The position numbers were made by a program, and so were the translations under genes. A DNA stretch of 64,000 bases from NCBI GenBank assembly GCA_901472405.1, contig LR590463.1, positions 1,488,001 to 1,552,000 of the forward strand, read 5' to 3'. The notes under the pieces are model-generated. The model was not told the DNA's origin and made no database searches. It saw nothing but the letters and a program-made list of their open reading frames with translations. How positions within the stretch are numbered: position 1 is the first letter of the stretch; every line of letters starts with the position of its first letter. Source of the stretch: Serratia rubidaea. GTDB lineage: Bacteria; Pseudomonadota; Gammaproteobacteria; Enterobacterales; Enterobacteriaceae. Of this stretch, positions 28,463-37,880 are shown piece after piece.

Positions 28463-30086
28463 CTAGGCCGGCAGGGCGACCGCCTGATCGAAGCTGCTCG
28501 GCGTCGCCATGCGCCACATGCGGGCGTAAAACTCACTTTTAATCTCTTTCTCCAGCAGCGCCCCCGGCTCCAGGTAGTAGTAGATATCGGCGTAGACCTT
28601 GATTTCCGTCGAGGTGATGCGGCGCAGCATATGGGTGCGCGGTCAGCTGTTCCGGACGACTGATGCCCGCCGCCGCCAGCATTTCGGCCAGCGCTTTCAC
28701 CGTATTCTGGTGGAAGTGGTACACCCGCTCCGCCTTATTCGGCACCACCAGCGCTTTCTGGCGCAGCGGATCCTGCGTGGCGACGCCGGTCGGGCAGTGG
28801 TTGGTGTGGCAGCTCTGGGATTGAATGCAGCCCACGGCGAACATAAAGCCGCGCGCCGAGTTCACCCAGTCGGCGCCGAGCGCCATCACGCTGGCGATAT
28901 CAAAGGCGCTGATGATTTTACCGCTGGCGCCGATCTTGATGCGGTCGCGCAGGCCGCAGCCGACCAGCGTATTGTGCACAAACAGCAGTCCCTCGCGCAG
29001 CGGCATGCCCATATAGTTGGACAGTTCCAGCGGCGCCGCGCCGGTGCCGCCCTCTTTGCCGTCGACCACGATAAAGTCCGGCAGAATGCCGGTGTGCAGC
29101 ATCGCTTTAACAATGGCGACAAACTCCCACGGGTGGCCGATGCACAGCTTGAAGCCGACCGGTTTGCCGCCGGAGAGCTGCCGCAGCTGCTGGATAAAGT
29201 GCATCATTTCGATCGGCGTGCGGAAGGCGCTGTGTGATGAAGGGGAAATACAGTCCTGTCCTTCCGGCACGCCGCGGGTGGCGGCGATTTCCGCATCTAC
29301 CTTTTTCGCCGGCAGAATGCCGCCGTGACCCGGCTTGGCGCCCTGGCTGAGCTTGATTTCAATCATGCGCACCTGCGGGCTGGCGGCCTGCTCGGCGAAG
29401 CGCTGCGGATCGAACTGGCCGTCGGCGGTGCGGCAGCCGAAATAGCCGCTGCCCAGCTCCCAGACCAGATCGCCGCCGTGCTCACGGTGGTAGCGGCTGA
29501 TACTGCCTTCGCCGGTGTCGTGGTAGAAGTTGCCTTTGGCCGCCCCAAGGTTTAACGCGCGGATGGCGTTGGCGGACAGCGCGCCGAAGCTCATGGCGGA
29601 AATATTGAAGATGGAGGCCGAATAGGGCTGGGTGCAGTCCGGGCCGCCGATGGTGATGCGGTAGCTGGTAGGGTCGGCGGCCGGCACCGGGCACATGGAG
29701 TGGCCGATGCACTCATAGCCGGTTTTGTACACGTCGATAATGGTGCCGAAGGGTTTATCCCCCATCTGGTTTTTCGCCCGGCGGTAGACCAGCGAACGCT
29801 GGGTGCGTGAGAAGGGGATCTGTTCGTCATCTTCTTCCAGCAGATACTGACGCAGTTCCGGGCGGACAAATTCAAAGAAGAAACGCAGCCGGCCAATGAT
29901 CGGGTAGTTGCGGCAGATGGCGTGGCGCTGCTGGCTGAGGTCGTACAGGCCCAGCGCGGTCAGGGCAATGAAAAACAGGGCGGGCAGCCAGAACCAGGGC
30001 TGCTCCAGGGCCATAAAAAAGAAGGCCAGCGCCAAGATAATGCTCAGCATAAAGCAGGTATAACGGCTGAATAAGGATGATTTCAT
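28463..30086 (-). CDS. Membrane-anchored FMN-binding glutamate-synthase-domain protein, frameshifted here
   Basis: About 540 residues after correction. Two hydrophobic helices open the protein (YTCFMLSIILALAFFFMALE and FWLPALFFIALTALGL). Then comes the FMN/Fe-S central domain of the glutamate synthase large subunit: FNISAMSFGALSANAIRAL, KPGHGGILPAKKV, FIVVDGKEGGTGAAPLEL and the cysteine cluster GCIQSQSCHTNHCPTGVA. The glutaminase domain of true GltB is absent, so it cannot make glutamate from glutamine on its own. An extra G at 28633-28635 breaks the C-terminus; correcting it gives HHMLRRITSTEIKV and a TAG at 28463-28465. The RBS AGGAGATGTT is good. The enzymatic role is unknown. Confidence 0.82.
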
Positions 30087-30333
30087 AACATCTCCTGATG
30101 TTTATTTTTAATCCAGACGACAATGCTGATAGAAGCGGCGAAGAAAGCGGAAAGCGCCATCATGCCAGCGGGAAATCCCGTGGTGGAAGAGTAACCAAAT
30201 TGCGGCGGCAGGATGTGGCTGTTACTGCTTGTTTACCTGTTGTTACATTAATTTAACCTAGTCGGCGGCGGAGAAGACGCGTTTATCAGACGGGCGGGCA
30301 GGAAGGAAGGGGGCGCGGGAACGCCCCTTCAGA

Positions 30334-30924
30334 TTATTTGGCGGCAACAAAAATGCTGCTCATGCTGCGCAGGCGCAGCTTGCGCATGGCGCTGTATTTC
30401 TGTGAAAAGATGGTTTTGGGATGGGTGCCGCGCTTTTGCGCGATGCGCAACAGACTGTCGCCGCGCAGCAGATTGAACAACACATCGCTTTCCGCCGGGC
30501 TGAGTTCCCGGGTTTTCTGCACCCGGATGCCGCCGGGCGTGCGGCTTTCAAACAGCTGCTGCAATTTTTCTTGCAGCGAATAAAGCGGCATGCGCGCGGG
30601 GATCAGTTCGACCGTGATCCCCAGCACCGACAACAGGTTCACCACCCGCTCATCGTCATAGAACACCACAATGCGCGTGTTGCTGCGATAGCCGTTGTGC
30701 ATCGCGACCAGGCTCTCGATAACATTGACGCTCTGTTCCAGGTTCTGTGAGGTGAAGATCAGCGCGATATCATGCTTGACGATCTTCTCCGCCTTGGCGC
30801 CGCCGTGCATAAAGTCAGAAAACAGGCGGATATCATATTGACCGTAATGCTTCTTCAACAGCACGGACAGGCCGACATAGCTGTATTTACACTCGCTGAT
30901 GACCAGGACATTATTTTTAGGCAT
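30334..30924 (-). CDS. LuxR-family transcriptional regulator beside the EAL gene
   Basis: 196 residues from the ATG at 30922-30924 (MPKNNVLVISECKYSYVGL). An upstream TTG would add six residues. The C-terminal HTH (about 140-190) contains LSPAESDVLFNLLRGDSLLR, IAQKRGTHPKTIFSQKYSAM and KLRL, the LuxR/GerE pattern. The N-terminal half resembles a receiver fold without clear acidic pocket residues, as in fimbrial regulators of the RcsA/BglJ type. It lies 22 bases downstream of an EAL-domain gene on the same strand, so the two form an operon divergent from fimbrial operon 2. Control of that operon is inferred from the layout. Confidence 0.82.
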   Translation of the reverse strand: MPKNNVLVISECKYSYVGLSVLLKKHYGQYDIRLFSDFMHGGAKAEKIVKHDIALIFTSQNLEQSVNVIESLVAMHNGYRSNTRIVVFYDDERVVNLLSVLGITVELIPARMPLYSLQEKLQQLFESRTPGGIRVQKTRELSPAESDVLFNLLRGDSLLRIAQKRGTHPKTIFSQKYSAMRKLRLRSMSSIFVAAK

Positions 30925-30946
30925 AAGGGCTAACCCCAACAATAAG

Positions 30947-31663
30947 TTAGAAGTATTCAGCTGTCAGAAGCGAATTCAAGTCCCCGATGTCGGACTCTTT
31001 CCACAGCTTTCCTTGCAGTGCGTAATAGGGCATTTCGTTCAACCACCTTTTATGGTCGGGCGTTTCTACGCCTTCGATAATGACCTTATAATTATTCAGG
31101 TAAAAGAAGCGCAGCAATGCGCGCATTAAACCCTCGCCGCCCGGCCTTTGCATAAAGTTCCACAGCAGGAAACGGTCGAGTTTAACGAAACGGAAACGGC
31201 TGTTATAAAGCGCGGAAAAGCCCGCATAGCCGGAACCAAAATCATCCAGCCAAAACGAATATCCCTCCAGCGTCGGGTCGAGATGGACGCGGTTTTTTAT
31301 CAGGCGCGTTGCGCTTTCGCTGATTTCAAAATGGATACAGCGGATGGCCTTTATTCTTTCTGCGAACTGGCTGTTGGCTAATGACGCCAGTGAATGATCG
31401 TCAACGTTCAGCGTGACGATCACCTGATGCTGATGAAACCAGGCCTGGTATTTCTCAATCAGGCTGACCTGCTCCAGCAGGATTTCAATGCGGGTCAGGC
31501 CGTCCGCACTTTTGAAAAACTGTTCCGGCGAGAAATGAGCAAACGCGCTGTCGAGGCTAAAGCGCGACAGGCATTCAACGGCGATCAGCTGCCCCGTTCT
31601 GGCGAACATCGGCTGAAAGGTAAAATAGATGCCGTTATTTCTCTCTATAAAAGAAGTACTCAT
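30947..31663 (-). CDS. EAL-domain cyclic-di-GMP phosphodiesterase
   Basis: Stand-alone EAL protein of 238 residues with no membrane or sensor domain. The signature is VECLSRF with glutamate E30. Counted along the sequence, N86 (LNVDD), E113 (FEISE), D140/D141 (WLDDFGSGY), K161 (VKLDRF), E197 (IIEGVET) and Q217 (ALQGK) stand where an active phosphodiesterase needs metal and substrate ligands. I therefore expect real c-di-GMP hydrolysis, not a degenerate domain. AAGGATTGGGAA precedes the ATG at 31661-31663. It is divergent from fimbrial operon 2 and first in an operon with a LuxR-type gene, an arrangement like mrkJ in Klebsiella. Confidence 0.9.
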   Translation of the reverse strand: MSTSFIERNNGIYFTFQPMFARTGQLIAVECLSRFSLDSAFAHFSPEQFFKSADGLTRIEILLEQVSLIEKYQAWFHQHQVIVTLNVDDHSLASLANSQFAERIKAIRCIHFEISESATRLIKNRVHLDPTLEGYSFWLDDFGSGYAGFSALYNSRFRFVKLDRFLLWNFMQRPGGEGLMRALLRFFYLNNYKVIIEGVETPDHKRWLNEMPYYALQGKLWKESDIGDLNSLLTAEYF

Positions 31664-32301
31664 TTCCCAATCCTTGGATTGAATTACAGTTCATTGTTTT
31701 TTAACTGGTTAATAATTAATGCGGTCAATTTTATTAGTAAGATTCTTATTTATTACCGCCTTTGGCTTTCCCTTGTTGAAACGGGTGTCAAAATGTATGC
31801 CTGTTTTTTAACGTGCAGCTAAAATCAGAAAAGTACGCATTTGGTCGCCTGCCATAATGCACTGATTTACCGTTAACTTGTCGTGAGTTGTGTTTATCTC
31901 ACGCGGAAAATACAGACTATTCCTATCTTTTAGAATCGTCAATATCGATCGATGGCTAATCGTTGATAGATTTTTCCTATCAAGAGGGCGTTTATGAATG
32001 TTATAAACGATTTTAATTTATTGGGGCTGTGAGACTAGGATACTTCCGAAATGGAACATGTTAGCGAAGGAATTAAATCTATTCCTCGTAATTCTGTTGT
32101 TTATAACTTCGGAATTCTACCTATGTAGTGACAAATATTGCCTGTAAATATGGATATTTAATGTATTTCCCGGGTGACTGTCAGCATTTCCATTTTAGTT
32201 AACGCATAGTGACGGGACGGCAAGATTGTATTCCTTAATCTTCTGTGCGGACTAACGACTATATCAATCATTTTCGATAAATTCCGACATAGGATATTAC
32301 A
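31664..32301. promoter_or_regulatory. 638-base divergent control region of fimbrial operon 2
   Basis: Strongly AT-rich DNA between the EAL gene and the pilin gene, without an open frame worth calling. It includes a 7-bp inverted repeat CGTTTAT/ATAAACG (31989-32009) and a 6-bp one CGTGAG/CTCACG near 31884. The long AT-rich leader suggests H-NS-type silencing. I looked for paired inverted repeats flanking a promoter, as in the E. coli fim switch, and found none that are convincing. No recombinase gene is nearby. Confidence 0.5.
31989..32009. promoter_or_regulatory. Inverted repeat, candidate operator
   Basis: CGTTTAT, seven spacer bases, ATAAACG. Perfect 7-bp arms with 14-base centre-to-centre spacing fit a dimeric regulator. 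It is about 290 bases before the pilin start. Which protein binds is unknown. Confidence 0.4.
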
Positions 32302-32898
32302 ATGAACAAAGTATTACTCTCCGCAGTAGCAACCGCTTTTCTGGGAATGTCTGCCGCACACGCTGCATCCGAAAATGTTGGCGGCGGTCAGGTTGACTTC
32401 TACGGTAAAGTAACCGACGTATCTTGTACTGTTTCTGTTAACGGTCAAGGCAGCGATGCCAGCGTTTACCTGTCACCGGTAAGCCTGAACGAAGTGAAAA
32501 ACGCAGGTGCCAACACTTACCTGAAACCAAAATCTTTCACCATCGACGTGACCAACTGCCAGGCGGCCGATACCGCCGTTAGCGCAGACAAACTGGGCGT
32601 TAACTGGACCGGCGGCAACCTGCTGACCGGCGCAAGCGGCACCACCGCTGGCTACCTGGCTAACACCGAAGGTACCGGCGCGCAGAACATCCAGCTGGTG
32701 CTGTCTGCTGACGATGCGAAAAACCTGACCAACAAAATCATCCCGGGCGATGCCAACCAGAAAGCGGCCACCAGCGTTGCTGACCTGGACAGCGGCAAGC
32801 GCTTCACCTACTACGTAGGCTACGCCACTGCGACCCCAGACACCGTAACCAGCGGTGTGGTCAACAGCTACGCGACTTACGAAATTACCTATCAGTAA
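32302..32898 (+). CDS. Fimbrial major subunit (FimA-type pilin), operon 2
   Basis: Secreted pilin of 198 residues. Signal peptide [20 protein letters not shown] ends before AASENVGGG. The disulfide cysteines are in VSCTVSVNG and VTNCQAAD. The chain ends [12 protein letters not shown], with the chaperone-recognised penultimate tyrosine. Codons are strongly optimal and GC is lower than in the downstream genes, as for an abundant structural protein. It is closely related to the gene at 37195 at the end of the same operon and only distantly to the operon 1 pilin. Confidence 0.94.
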   Translation: MNKVLLSAVATAFLGMSAAHAASENVGGGQVDFYGKVTDVSCTVSVNGQGSDASVYLSPVSLNEVKNAGANTYLKPKSFTIDVTNCQAADTAVSADKLGVNWTGGNLLTGASGTTAGYLANTEGTGAQNIQLVLSADDAKNLTNKIIPGDANQKAATSVADLDSGKRFTYYVGYATATPDTVTSGVVNSYATYEITYQ

Positions 32899-32914
32899 TC
32901 ATTTTTGCTGAACA

Positions 32915-32943
32915 AAAGCGGCAGCGAGTCTGCCGCTTTCATT
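32915..32943 (+). terminator. Attenuating hairpin between pilin and chaperone, operon 2
   Basis: Perfect 10-bp stem AAAGCGGCAG with CTGCCGCTTT, loop CGAGT, then CATTTC. It occupies the same position as the hairpin in operon 1 and probably limits read-through from pilin into assembly genes. Confidence 0.75.
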
Positions 32944-32955
32944 TCTGAGGTTATG

Positions 32956-33657
32956 ATGAAATTTATTGCCCTTTTTTTCTGTTTCATTTTCAGTTTCTCT
33001 GCATCGGCCAACAATATTATCGCTAACGGTACGCGGTTTATTTATCCGGGAAATGAAAGAGAAATAACGGTGCAGCTGTCCAACTCAGCTGATCGGCCGG
33101 CGCTGGCGCAAGCCTGGCTGGATAACGGCGACCCGAACGCTACGCCGGATACTATCGTCACGCCTTTTTTAATTACGCCGCCGATTTCCCGCGTGGACGC
33201 GAAAAGCGGCCAGACCCTGCGTATTAAGCTGGCGAATAAATCCGGCCTGGCGACGAATAAAGAGAGCCTGTGGTGGCTGAATATTCTGGAGATCCCGCCA
33301 AGCAATGCCGGCCGCCAGCAGGAAGGGCAGAACGTCCTGCAGCTGGCGATTCGCTCACGCTTCAAGTTCTTCTACCGCCCGAGCGGGCTGGGCAACCGCG
33401 ATGCCGCGCCGCAGCAGCTGGTGCTGAAAGCGACGGGCAACGGCCTGACGCTGACTAACCCGACGCCGTTTTATATCACTGTGACCAAGGTTTCACGCGA
33501 TGGCAAAACGGCGCTGAATGACCGCACCCTGATGCTGGCGCCGCAAAGCAGCGACACGCTGAAAGCCAAATCGGCGTTTAACGCGGGCGAAACCCTGGTT
33601 ATCAATAATATCAATGATTACGGCTCAGACGTTGCCATTAAACTCGCAGTAAAATAG
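32956..33657 (+). CDS. Periplasmic fimbrial chaperone (PapD-like), operon 2
   Basis: About 233 residues. Two adjacent ATG codons stand at 32953 and 32956. I chose the second, MKFIALFFCFIFSFSASA, because GAGG is then five bases away; the first is only two bases from it. An in-frame TTG/CTG extension to 32905 overlaps the hairpin and is rejected. After the signal, GTRFIYPGNEREITVQLSN, ISRVDAKSGQTLRIKL, ESLWWLNILEIPP and SRFKFFYRPSGL are the standard chaperone blocks. It binds pilins and delivers them to the usher encoded next. Confidence 0.94.
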   Translation: MKFIALFFCFIFSFSASANNIIANGTRFIYPGNEREITVQLSNSADRPALAQAWLDNGDPNATPDTIVTPFLITPPISRVDAKSGQTLRIKLANKSGLATNKESLWWLNILEIPPSNAGRQQEGQNVLQLAIRSRFKFFYRPSGLGNRDAAPQQLVLKATGNGLTLTNPTPFYITVTKVSRDGKTALNDRTLMLAPQSSDTLKAKSAFNAGETLVINNINDYGSDVAIKLAVK

Positions 33658-33668
33658 GGATATTTCAG

Positions 33669-36159
33669 ATGAAACAGTGGGTGCCAAAAGCATTGGGTTG
33701 CAAGCTCTCTGTGACGATCGTGGTTTCGGCCTGTATTGCTCCGGCCGGCGCGGCGGAGCCGCAGGAAAATCAACAGCCGCTGTATCAGTTTAACGATGGC
33801 TTTATCGTCGGCAGCAAGGAAAAGGTCGACCTGACGCGCTTTAGCACCGTGGCGATCAGCGAAGGCACCTACTCTGTCGATGTCTATACCAACGACGAGT
33901 GGCGCGGGCGCTATGACCTGCAGATCACCCGCGATAAGCAGTCCAAACTGGGCGTCTGCTACACCGCCAGCATGCTGTCGCAGTTCGGCGTGGCGGTGGA
34001 GAAGCTCAACGAGGCGCTGAGCAAAGACCCGAAGTTTTGCGGCCGCCTGAGCGAGTGGCGTCAGGACGACAACCTGAAAGACAGCTTTAATCAGTCTTCG
34101 CTGCGTCTGGATCTGTCGGTGCCGCAGATCTATGAAAACCGCATGTACAAAGGTTACGTCGCGCCGGAGTTCTGGGATGAAGGTATCCCGGCGCTGAACT
34201 TGGCCTATACCGCCAACTACTACAACAACCATGTTTCCGCCGCGCAGGGCTCGGATGACTCCAGCGCTTACCTGGGCATCAATGCGGGCTTCTCCTACGA
34301 CGGCTGGCTGCTGAAACATATCGGCAACCTGAACTGGCAGCAGCAGCGGGGCAGTGCGCGTTGGAACTCCAACCAGACCTACCTGCAGCGGCCGATCCCG
34401 CAGATGAAGTCGATCTTTACCGGCGGCCAGTTCTTTACCAACGGCGAGTTCTTCGACAGCGTCGGCTGCGCGGGGTGAACCTGGCGACCGACGACAACAT
34501 GTTCCCGGACGGCATGCGCTCCTATGCGCCAGAAATCCGCGGCGTGGCGCAGAGCAACGCCCTGGTCACCGTGCGCCAGAGCGGCAATATCATTTATCAG
34601 ACCTCGGTGCCGCCCGGGCCGTTTAACATCAACGATGTCTATCCGTCCGGTTATGGCAACGATCTGGAAGTGACAATCAAAGAGGCCGACGGCTCCGAGC
34701 AGAAGTTCAACGTGCCTTACTCGTCGGTAACGCAGCTGCTGCGCCCGGGCATGATGCGCTACACCTTCGCCGTCGGTAAGGCCGACGCCGACGATCTGCG
34801 CAACAAGCCGGCGATTGTGCAGGGCACCTATCAGTACGGCGTAAATAACCTGTTCACCGGCTACTTCGGCGTCAGCGGCTTTAACGACTATCAGTCGGTG
34901 CTGCTGGGCAGCGGTATCAATACCGGCATCGGCGCGCTGTCGCTGGATATGACGCAGTCGCGCCTGAAGCTGAAGGATGAGGATAAAACCGGCCAGAGCT
35001 TCCGCCTGAGCTTTAACCGCATGTTCTCCAGCACGCAGACCAGCATCGTGCTGGCGGCGTACCGCTACTCCACCAAGGATTATTACAACCTGAGCGATGC
35101 GCTGTACACCATCGACCGGGAGAAGAGCGGCAATAACCGCGAGATCTGGCGGGAGAAGAACGGCTTCAGCTACACCGTCAACCAGGATCTGCCGGAGGGC
35201 TGGGGCGGCTTCTACTTTACCGGGCGCATCTCCGACTACTGGAACCGCAGCGGCACCGAGAAGCAGTATCAGCTGAGCTACAACAACATGTGGGGCCGCA
35301 TGACCTACAACCTCGGCGTGCAGCGCGTCTACTCGGCCAGTAACGGCGGCAACAATAAAGACGACCGTATTTCACTGAACTTCAGCTATCCGCTGTACTT
35401 CGGCGAAAACCGCCGGGCGAACCTGAATTCGAACACCGTCTTTAACAACTCGCGCTTCGGCAACTCGCAGCTGGGCCTGAACGGCTCCTTCGGGGAAGAG
35501 AACAACCTGAGCTACGGCGTGACCACCTCGGTGGCGCGCGGCGGCGACCACAACGTCGGCCTGAACGGCAGCTATCGTGCGCCTTATTCGACGCTGTCCG
35601 CCAGCTACAGCCAGGGCGAGGGCTACCGTCAGAGCGGTCTGGGCGCCAGCGGCTCGCTGATTGCGCACAGCGGTGGGTGACGCTGTCGCCGGAAACCGGC
35701 ACCACCATGGCGCTGATCGAAGCCAAAGACGCCAAGGGCGCGATGCTGCCCGGCTCGCCGGGCACCCGGGTGGACGGCAACGGCTATGCGGTGCTGCCTT
35801 ACCTGCGGCCGTACCGCATCAACGCGGTGGAAATCAACCCGAAAGGCAGCTCGGAAGACATCAACTTTGATAAGACCGTCGCGCAGGTGGTGCCGTATGA
35901 GGGCAGCGTCGTGAAGGTGAAATTCAACACCACCGTTGAGAAGAACCTGACTCTGCGCGCGCGGCAGAGCAATGGCGAACCGCTGCCGTTCGGCGCGGAT
36001 ATCGTCGACGAAAACGGTAAATATATTGGCGTGGTCGGCCAGGGCAGCACGCTGTTTATCTCCTCGGACACCGCGAAGCGGGCGGTGATCACATGGAGCA
36101 ACGGCCAGTGCGCCATCGCCCTGAGCCCGGCCTCAACTAAGGATGCGGTATGTCAGTAA
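33669..36159 (+). CDS. Outer-membrane fimbrial usher, operon 2, two frameshifts here
   Basis: Usher of about 830 residues after correction. N-terminal domain: LYQFNDGFIVGSKEKVDLTR and GTYSVDVYTNDEWRG, with cysteines in GVCYTAS and KFCGRL. The first break is at 34466, where one C is missing after FFDSVG; the true continuation is LRGVNLATDDNMFPDGMR and the plug domain (RGVAQSNALVTVRQSGNIIY). The second is at 35675-35677, where one G is missing after IAHSGG; the continuation is VTLSPETGTTMALIEAKD. The C-terminal domain ends with WSNGQCAIALS and DAVCQ. The adhesin start overlaps the usher end. Confidence 0.92.
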
Positions 36160-37140
36160 AAAAATCTCTGTCGTTGGCTGGTGGTGATCGCCGCCCTGGC
36201 CGCCGGGCAGGCCTATGCCGCCTGTACCCGTTACAATACGCCGACCGTGCAGCTGGATATGGTGGTGGGCCGCGTGGTGGTAGACCCGAACGCGCCGGTC
36301 GGATCGGTGCTGTATGAAAAAAAGCTGGACCATGAGTCAGAGCGGCATTAACTACTACTGCACCGGCCGCAACGACTTCTCCGCCCGGATCGTCGCCACC
36401 GGCGTGCAGGATCTGGGCAACAAGGTCTATTCCACCAACGTGCCGGGCATCGGGCTGCGCTTCCGCCGCGGCGGGGCGATCCAGTTCACCTACCCGGAGG
36501 TGAAAAACTTTGATGCGGCCGCGGCACCCGTTATTACCTGGCCGGCTCTACCTTTACCCTGCAGGTGATCAAGACCGCGGCGGTGACCGGCAGCGGCAGC
36601 GTCGCCAGCGGTAAATATACCTCATACGACTATGTGTACGGCTCCAACCCGATTCTGGAAACCTACCTGAGCGCCAATGCGCTGACCATCGTTTCGCCGT
36701 CCTGTACGGTGATGGGCGGCAATAACTTCAGCGTGGATGTCGGCGCGATTAAAACCAGCGATCTGAACGGCGTCGGCACCTTTGCCGGCGGGCGAAGATT
36801 CCCGATCCAGCTGCAGTGCAGCGGCGGCGTCAGCGTTGCCGGCTATGCCAACGTCAATATGACCTTTGACGGCAACCTGGCGACCGGCACCACGCTGAGC
36901 CAGGGCGTGTTGAAAAACGAACGCACCGACAGCAGCGCGGCGCAGGGCGTCGGCATTCAGGTGCTGGACAGCCAGATGAACCCGCTGCAGTTCAAAAAGG
37001 CGTATAACGTCGGCCGCCTGGCAAATAACCAGACGCAGTATATCGACCTGTCGTATACCGCGCGTTTTTACCAGTATCTGTCCAAGATTACCTCCGGCGC
37101 GGTTGAAGCCCATATGGTGTTCAACCTGACCTACGACTAA
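36150..37140 (+). CDS. Fimbrial adhesin/tip subunit, operon 2, three frameshifts here
   Basis: Tip protein of about 330 residues. The ATG at 36150 overlaps the usher stop and opens MSVKKSLSLLVVIAALAAGQ, a signal peptide, once an extra G at 36176-36177 is removed. A second break is an extra A in the seven-A run at 36317-36323 (correct: VLYEKSWTMSQSGINYYC). A third is a missing G at 36523-36524 (correct: GTRYYLAGSTFTLQVIKT). The final part is a pilin-type domain (IVSPSCTVMGGNNFSVDVG, PIQLQCSGG) ending EAHMVFNLTYD. Three breaks in one gene could mean a true pseudogene, but the neighbours show the same type of error. Confidence 0.83.
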
Positions 37141-37154
37141 CGGAAAACGTCCGG

Positions 37155-37173
37155 GGCGCAGTTTATCTGCGCC
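37155..37173 (+). terminator. Hairpin before the last pilin gene of operon 2
   Basis: Perfect 7-bp stem GGCGCAG with CTGCGCC and loop TTTAT, just after the adhesin stop. There is no T-run, so it is a weak attenuator or RNA-processing site. Confidence 0.5.
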
Positions 37174-37194
37174 TCTGTATAAAGGAACATTATC

Positions 37195-37803
37195 ATGAAA
37201 CGCTGTGTATCATTGCTGCTTGCGGGGATGGGGTATTGCGCGCTGGCGCAGGCTGCGACGCCGAATGCCGACGGTGGACGGGTCGATTTTCTGGGGAAAA
37301 TCACCGACACCTCCTGCACCGTTTCGGTCAACGGCCAGGGCAGCGACGCCAACGTCTACCTGGCGCCGGTATCGCTGCAGGAAGTGCATAACCGCGGCGC
37401 CGGCGCCTACCTGAAGCCGAAACCGTTTACCATTCAGCTGGGCAACTGCCAGATAAGGGTGCGCATGATGGATGAGGATGAGGGGGCCGGACAGGATCAG
37501 CGTCAGCTGGGTGGGCGGTAATCTGCTGCAGGGGGGCAATGAGGACGCCGGCTACCTGGCCAACAGCCTGAGCGACGGCGCCAGTAATATTGCGCTGGCC
37601 CTGTCGATAAACGGCAACGACACGCTGGACAAGACGAATAAAATTATCCCGGCCGATCCGGATCAGAACAGTGTGCAGCCGGAAATCGGCGCCAAGGATA
37701 TCGGCACCTTTACCTACTACATCGGCTATGTGACGCAGACGCCGAAGAAAGCCACCTCCGGGCGGTGAGGAGCTACGCTACCTATGAGATTGTGTATAAC
37801 TGA
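37195..37803 (+). CDS. Second FimA-type pilin at the end of operon 2, two frameshifts here
   Basis: About 202 residues after correction. Signal peptide [20 protein letters not shown]. The mature start [20 protein letters not shown] and the block [20 protein letters not shown] are near copies of the first pilin of this operon. One extra G in the five-G run at 37482-37486 breaks the frame; the next part is [20 protein letters not shown] and [10 protein letters not shown] missing G at 37760-37762 breaks the end; restored, it finishes [11 protein letters not shown]. It probably supplies a minor or alternative shaft subunit. A recent pilin duplication at opposite ends of the operon is inferred. 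Confidence 0.85.
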
Positions 37804-37833
37804 TCGCCTGGCCGCGTAAGCCGCAAACAATCA

Positions 37834-37861
37834 GGGCGCCGTGATAACGGCGCCCTTTTTT
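37834..37861. terminator. Terminator at the end of fimbrial operon 2
   Basis: Perfect 8-bp stem GGGCGCCG with CGGCGCCC, loop TGATAA, then six T. It is about 30 bases after the last pilin stop and 20 bases from the convergent regulator gene. Confidence 0.93.
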
Positions 37862-37880
37862 ATCGGCCGGGGAAAGCGCC

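Noticed and set aside
31884..31905. A CRP site upstream of fimbrial operon 2 (GTGAG ... CTCAC)
   Set aside because: The half-sites are too far apart: twelve bases lie between GTGA and TCAC where CRP needs eight.
31664..32301. A fim-type invertible switch upstream of fimbrial operon 2
   Set aside because: TTGGGGC occurs once (near 32021), but I found no matching inverted copy, and no FimB/FimE-like recombinase gene lies in the window. Shorter repeats such as TTCCGAA/TTCGGAA (about 32044 and 32112) are too weak.
17316..37803. Phase variation by slippage in the usher and adhesin genes
   Set aside because: The frame breaks are in ordinary short runs and equally affect housekeeping genes such as moeA, gsiA and betT, so contingency loci are a poor explanation.
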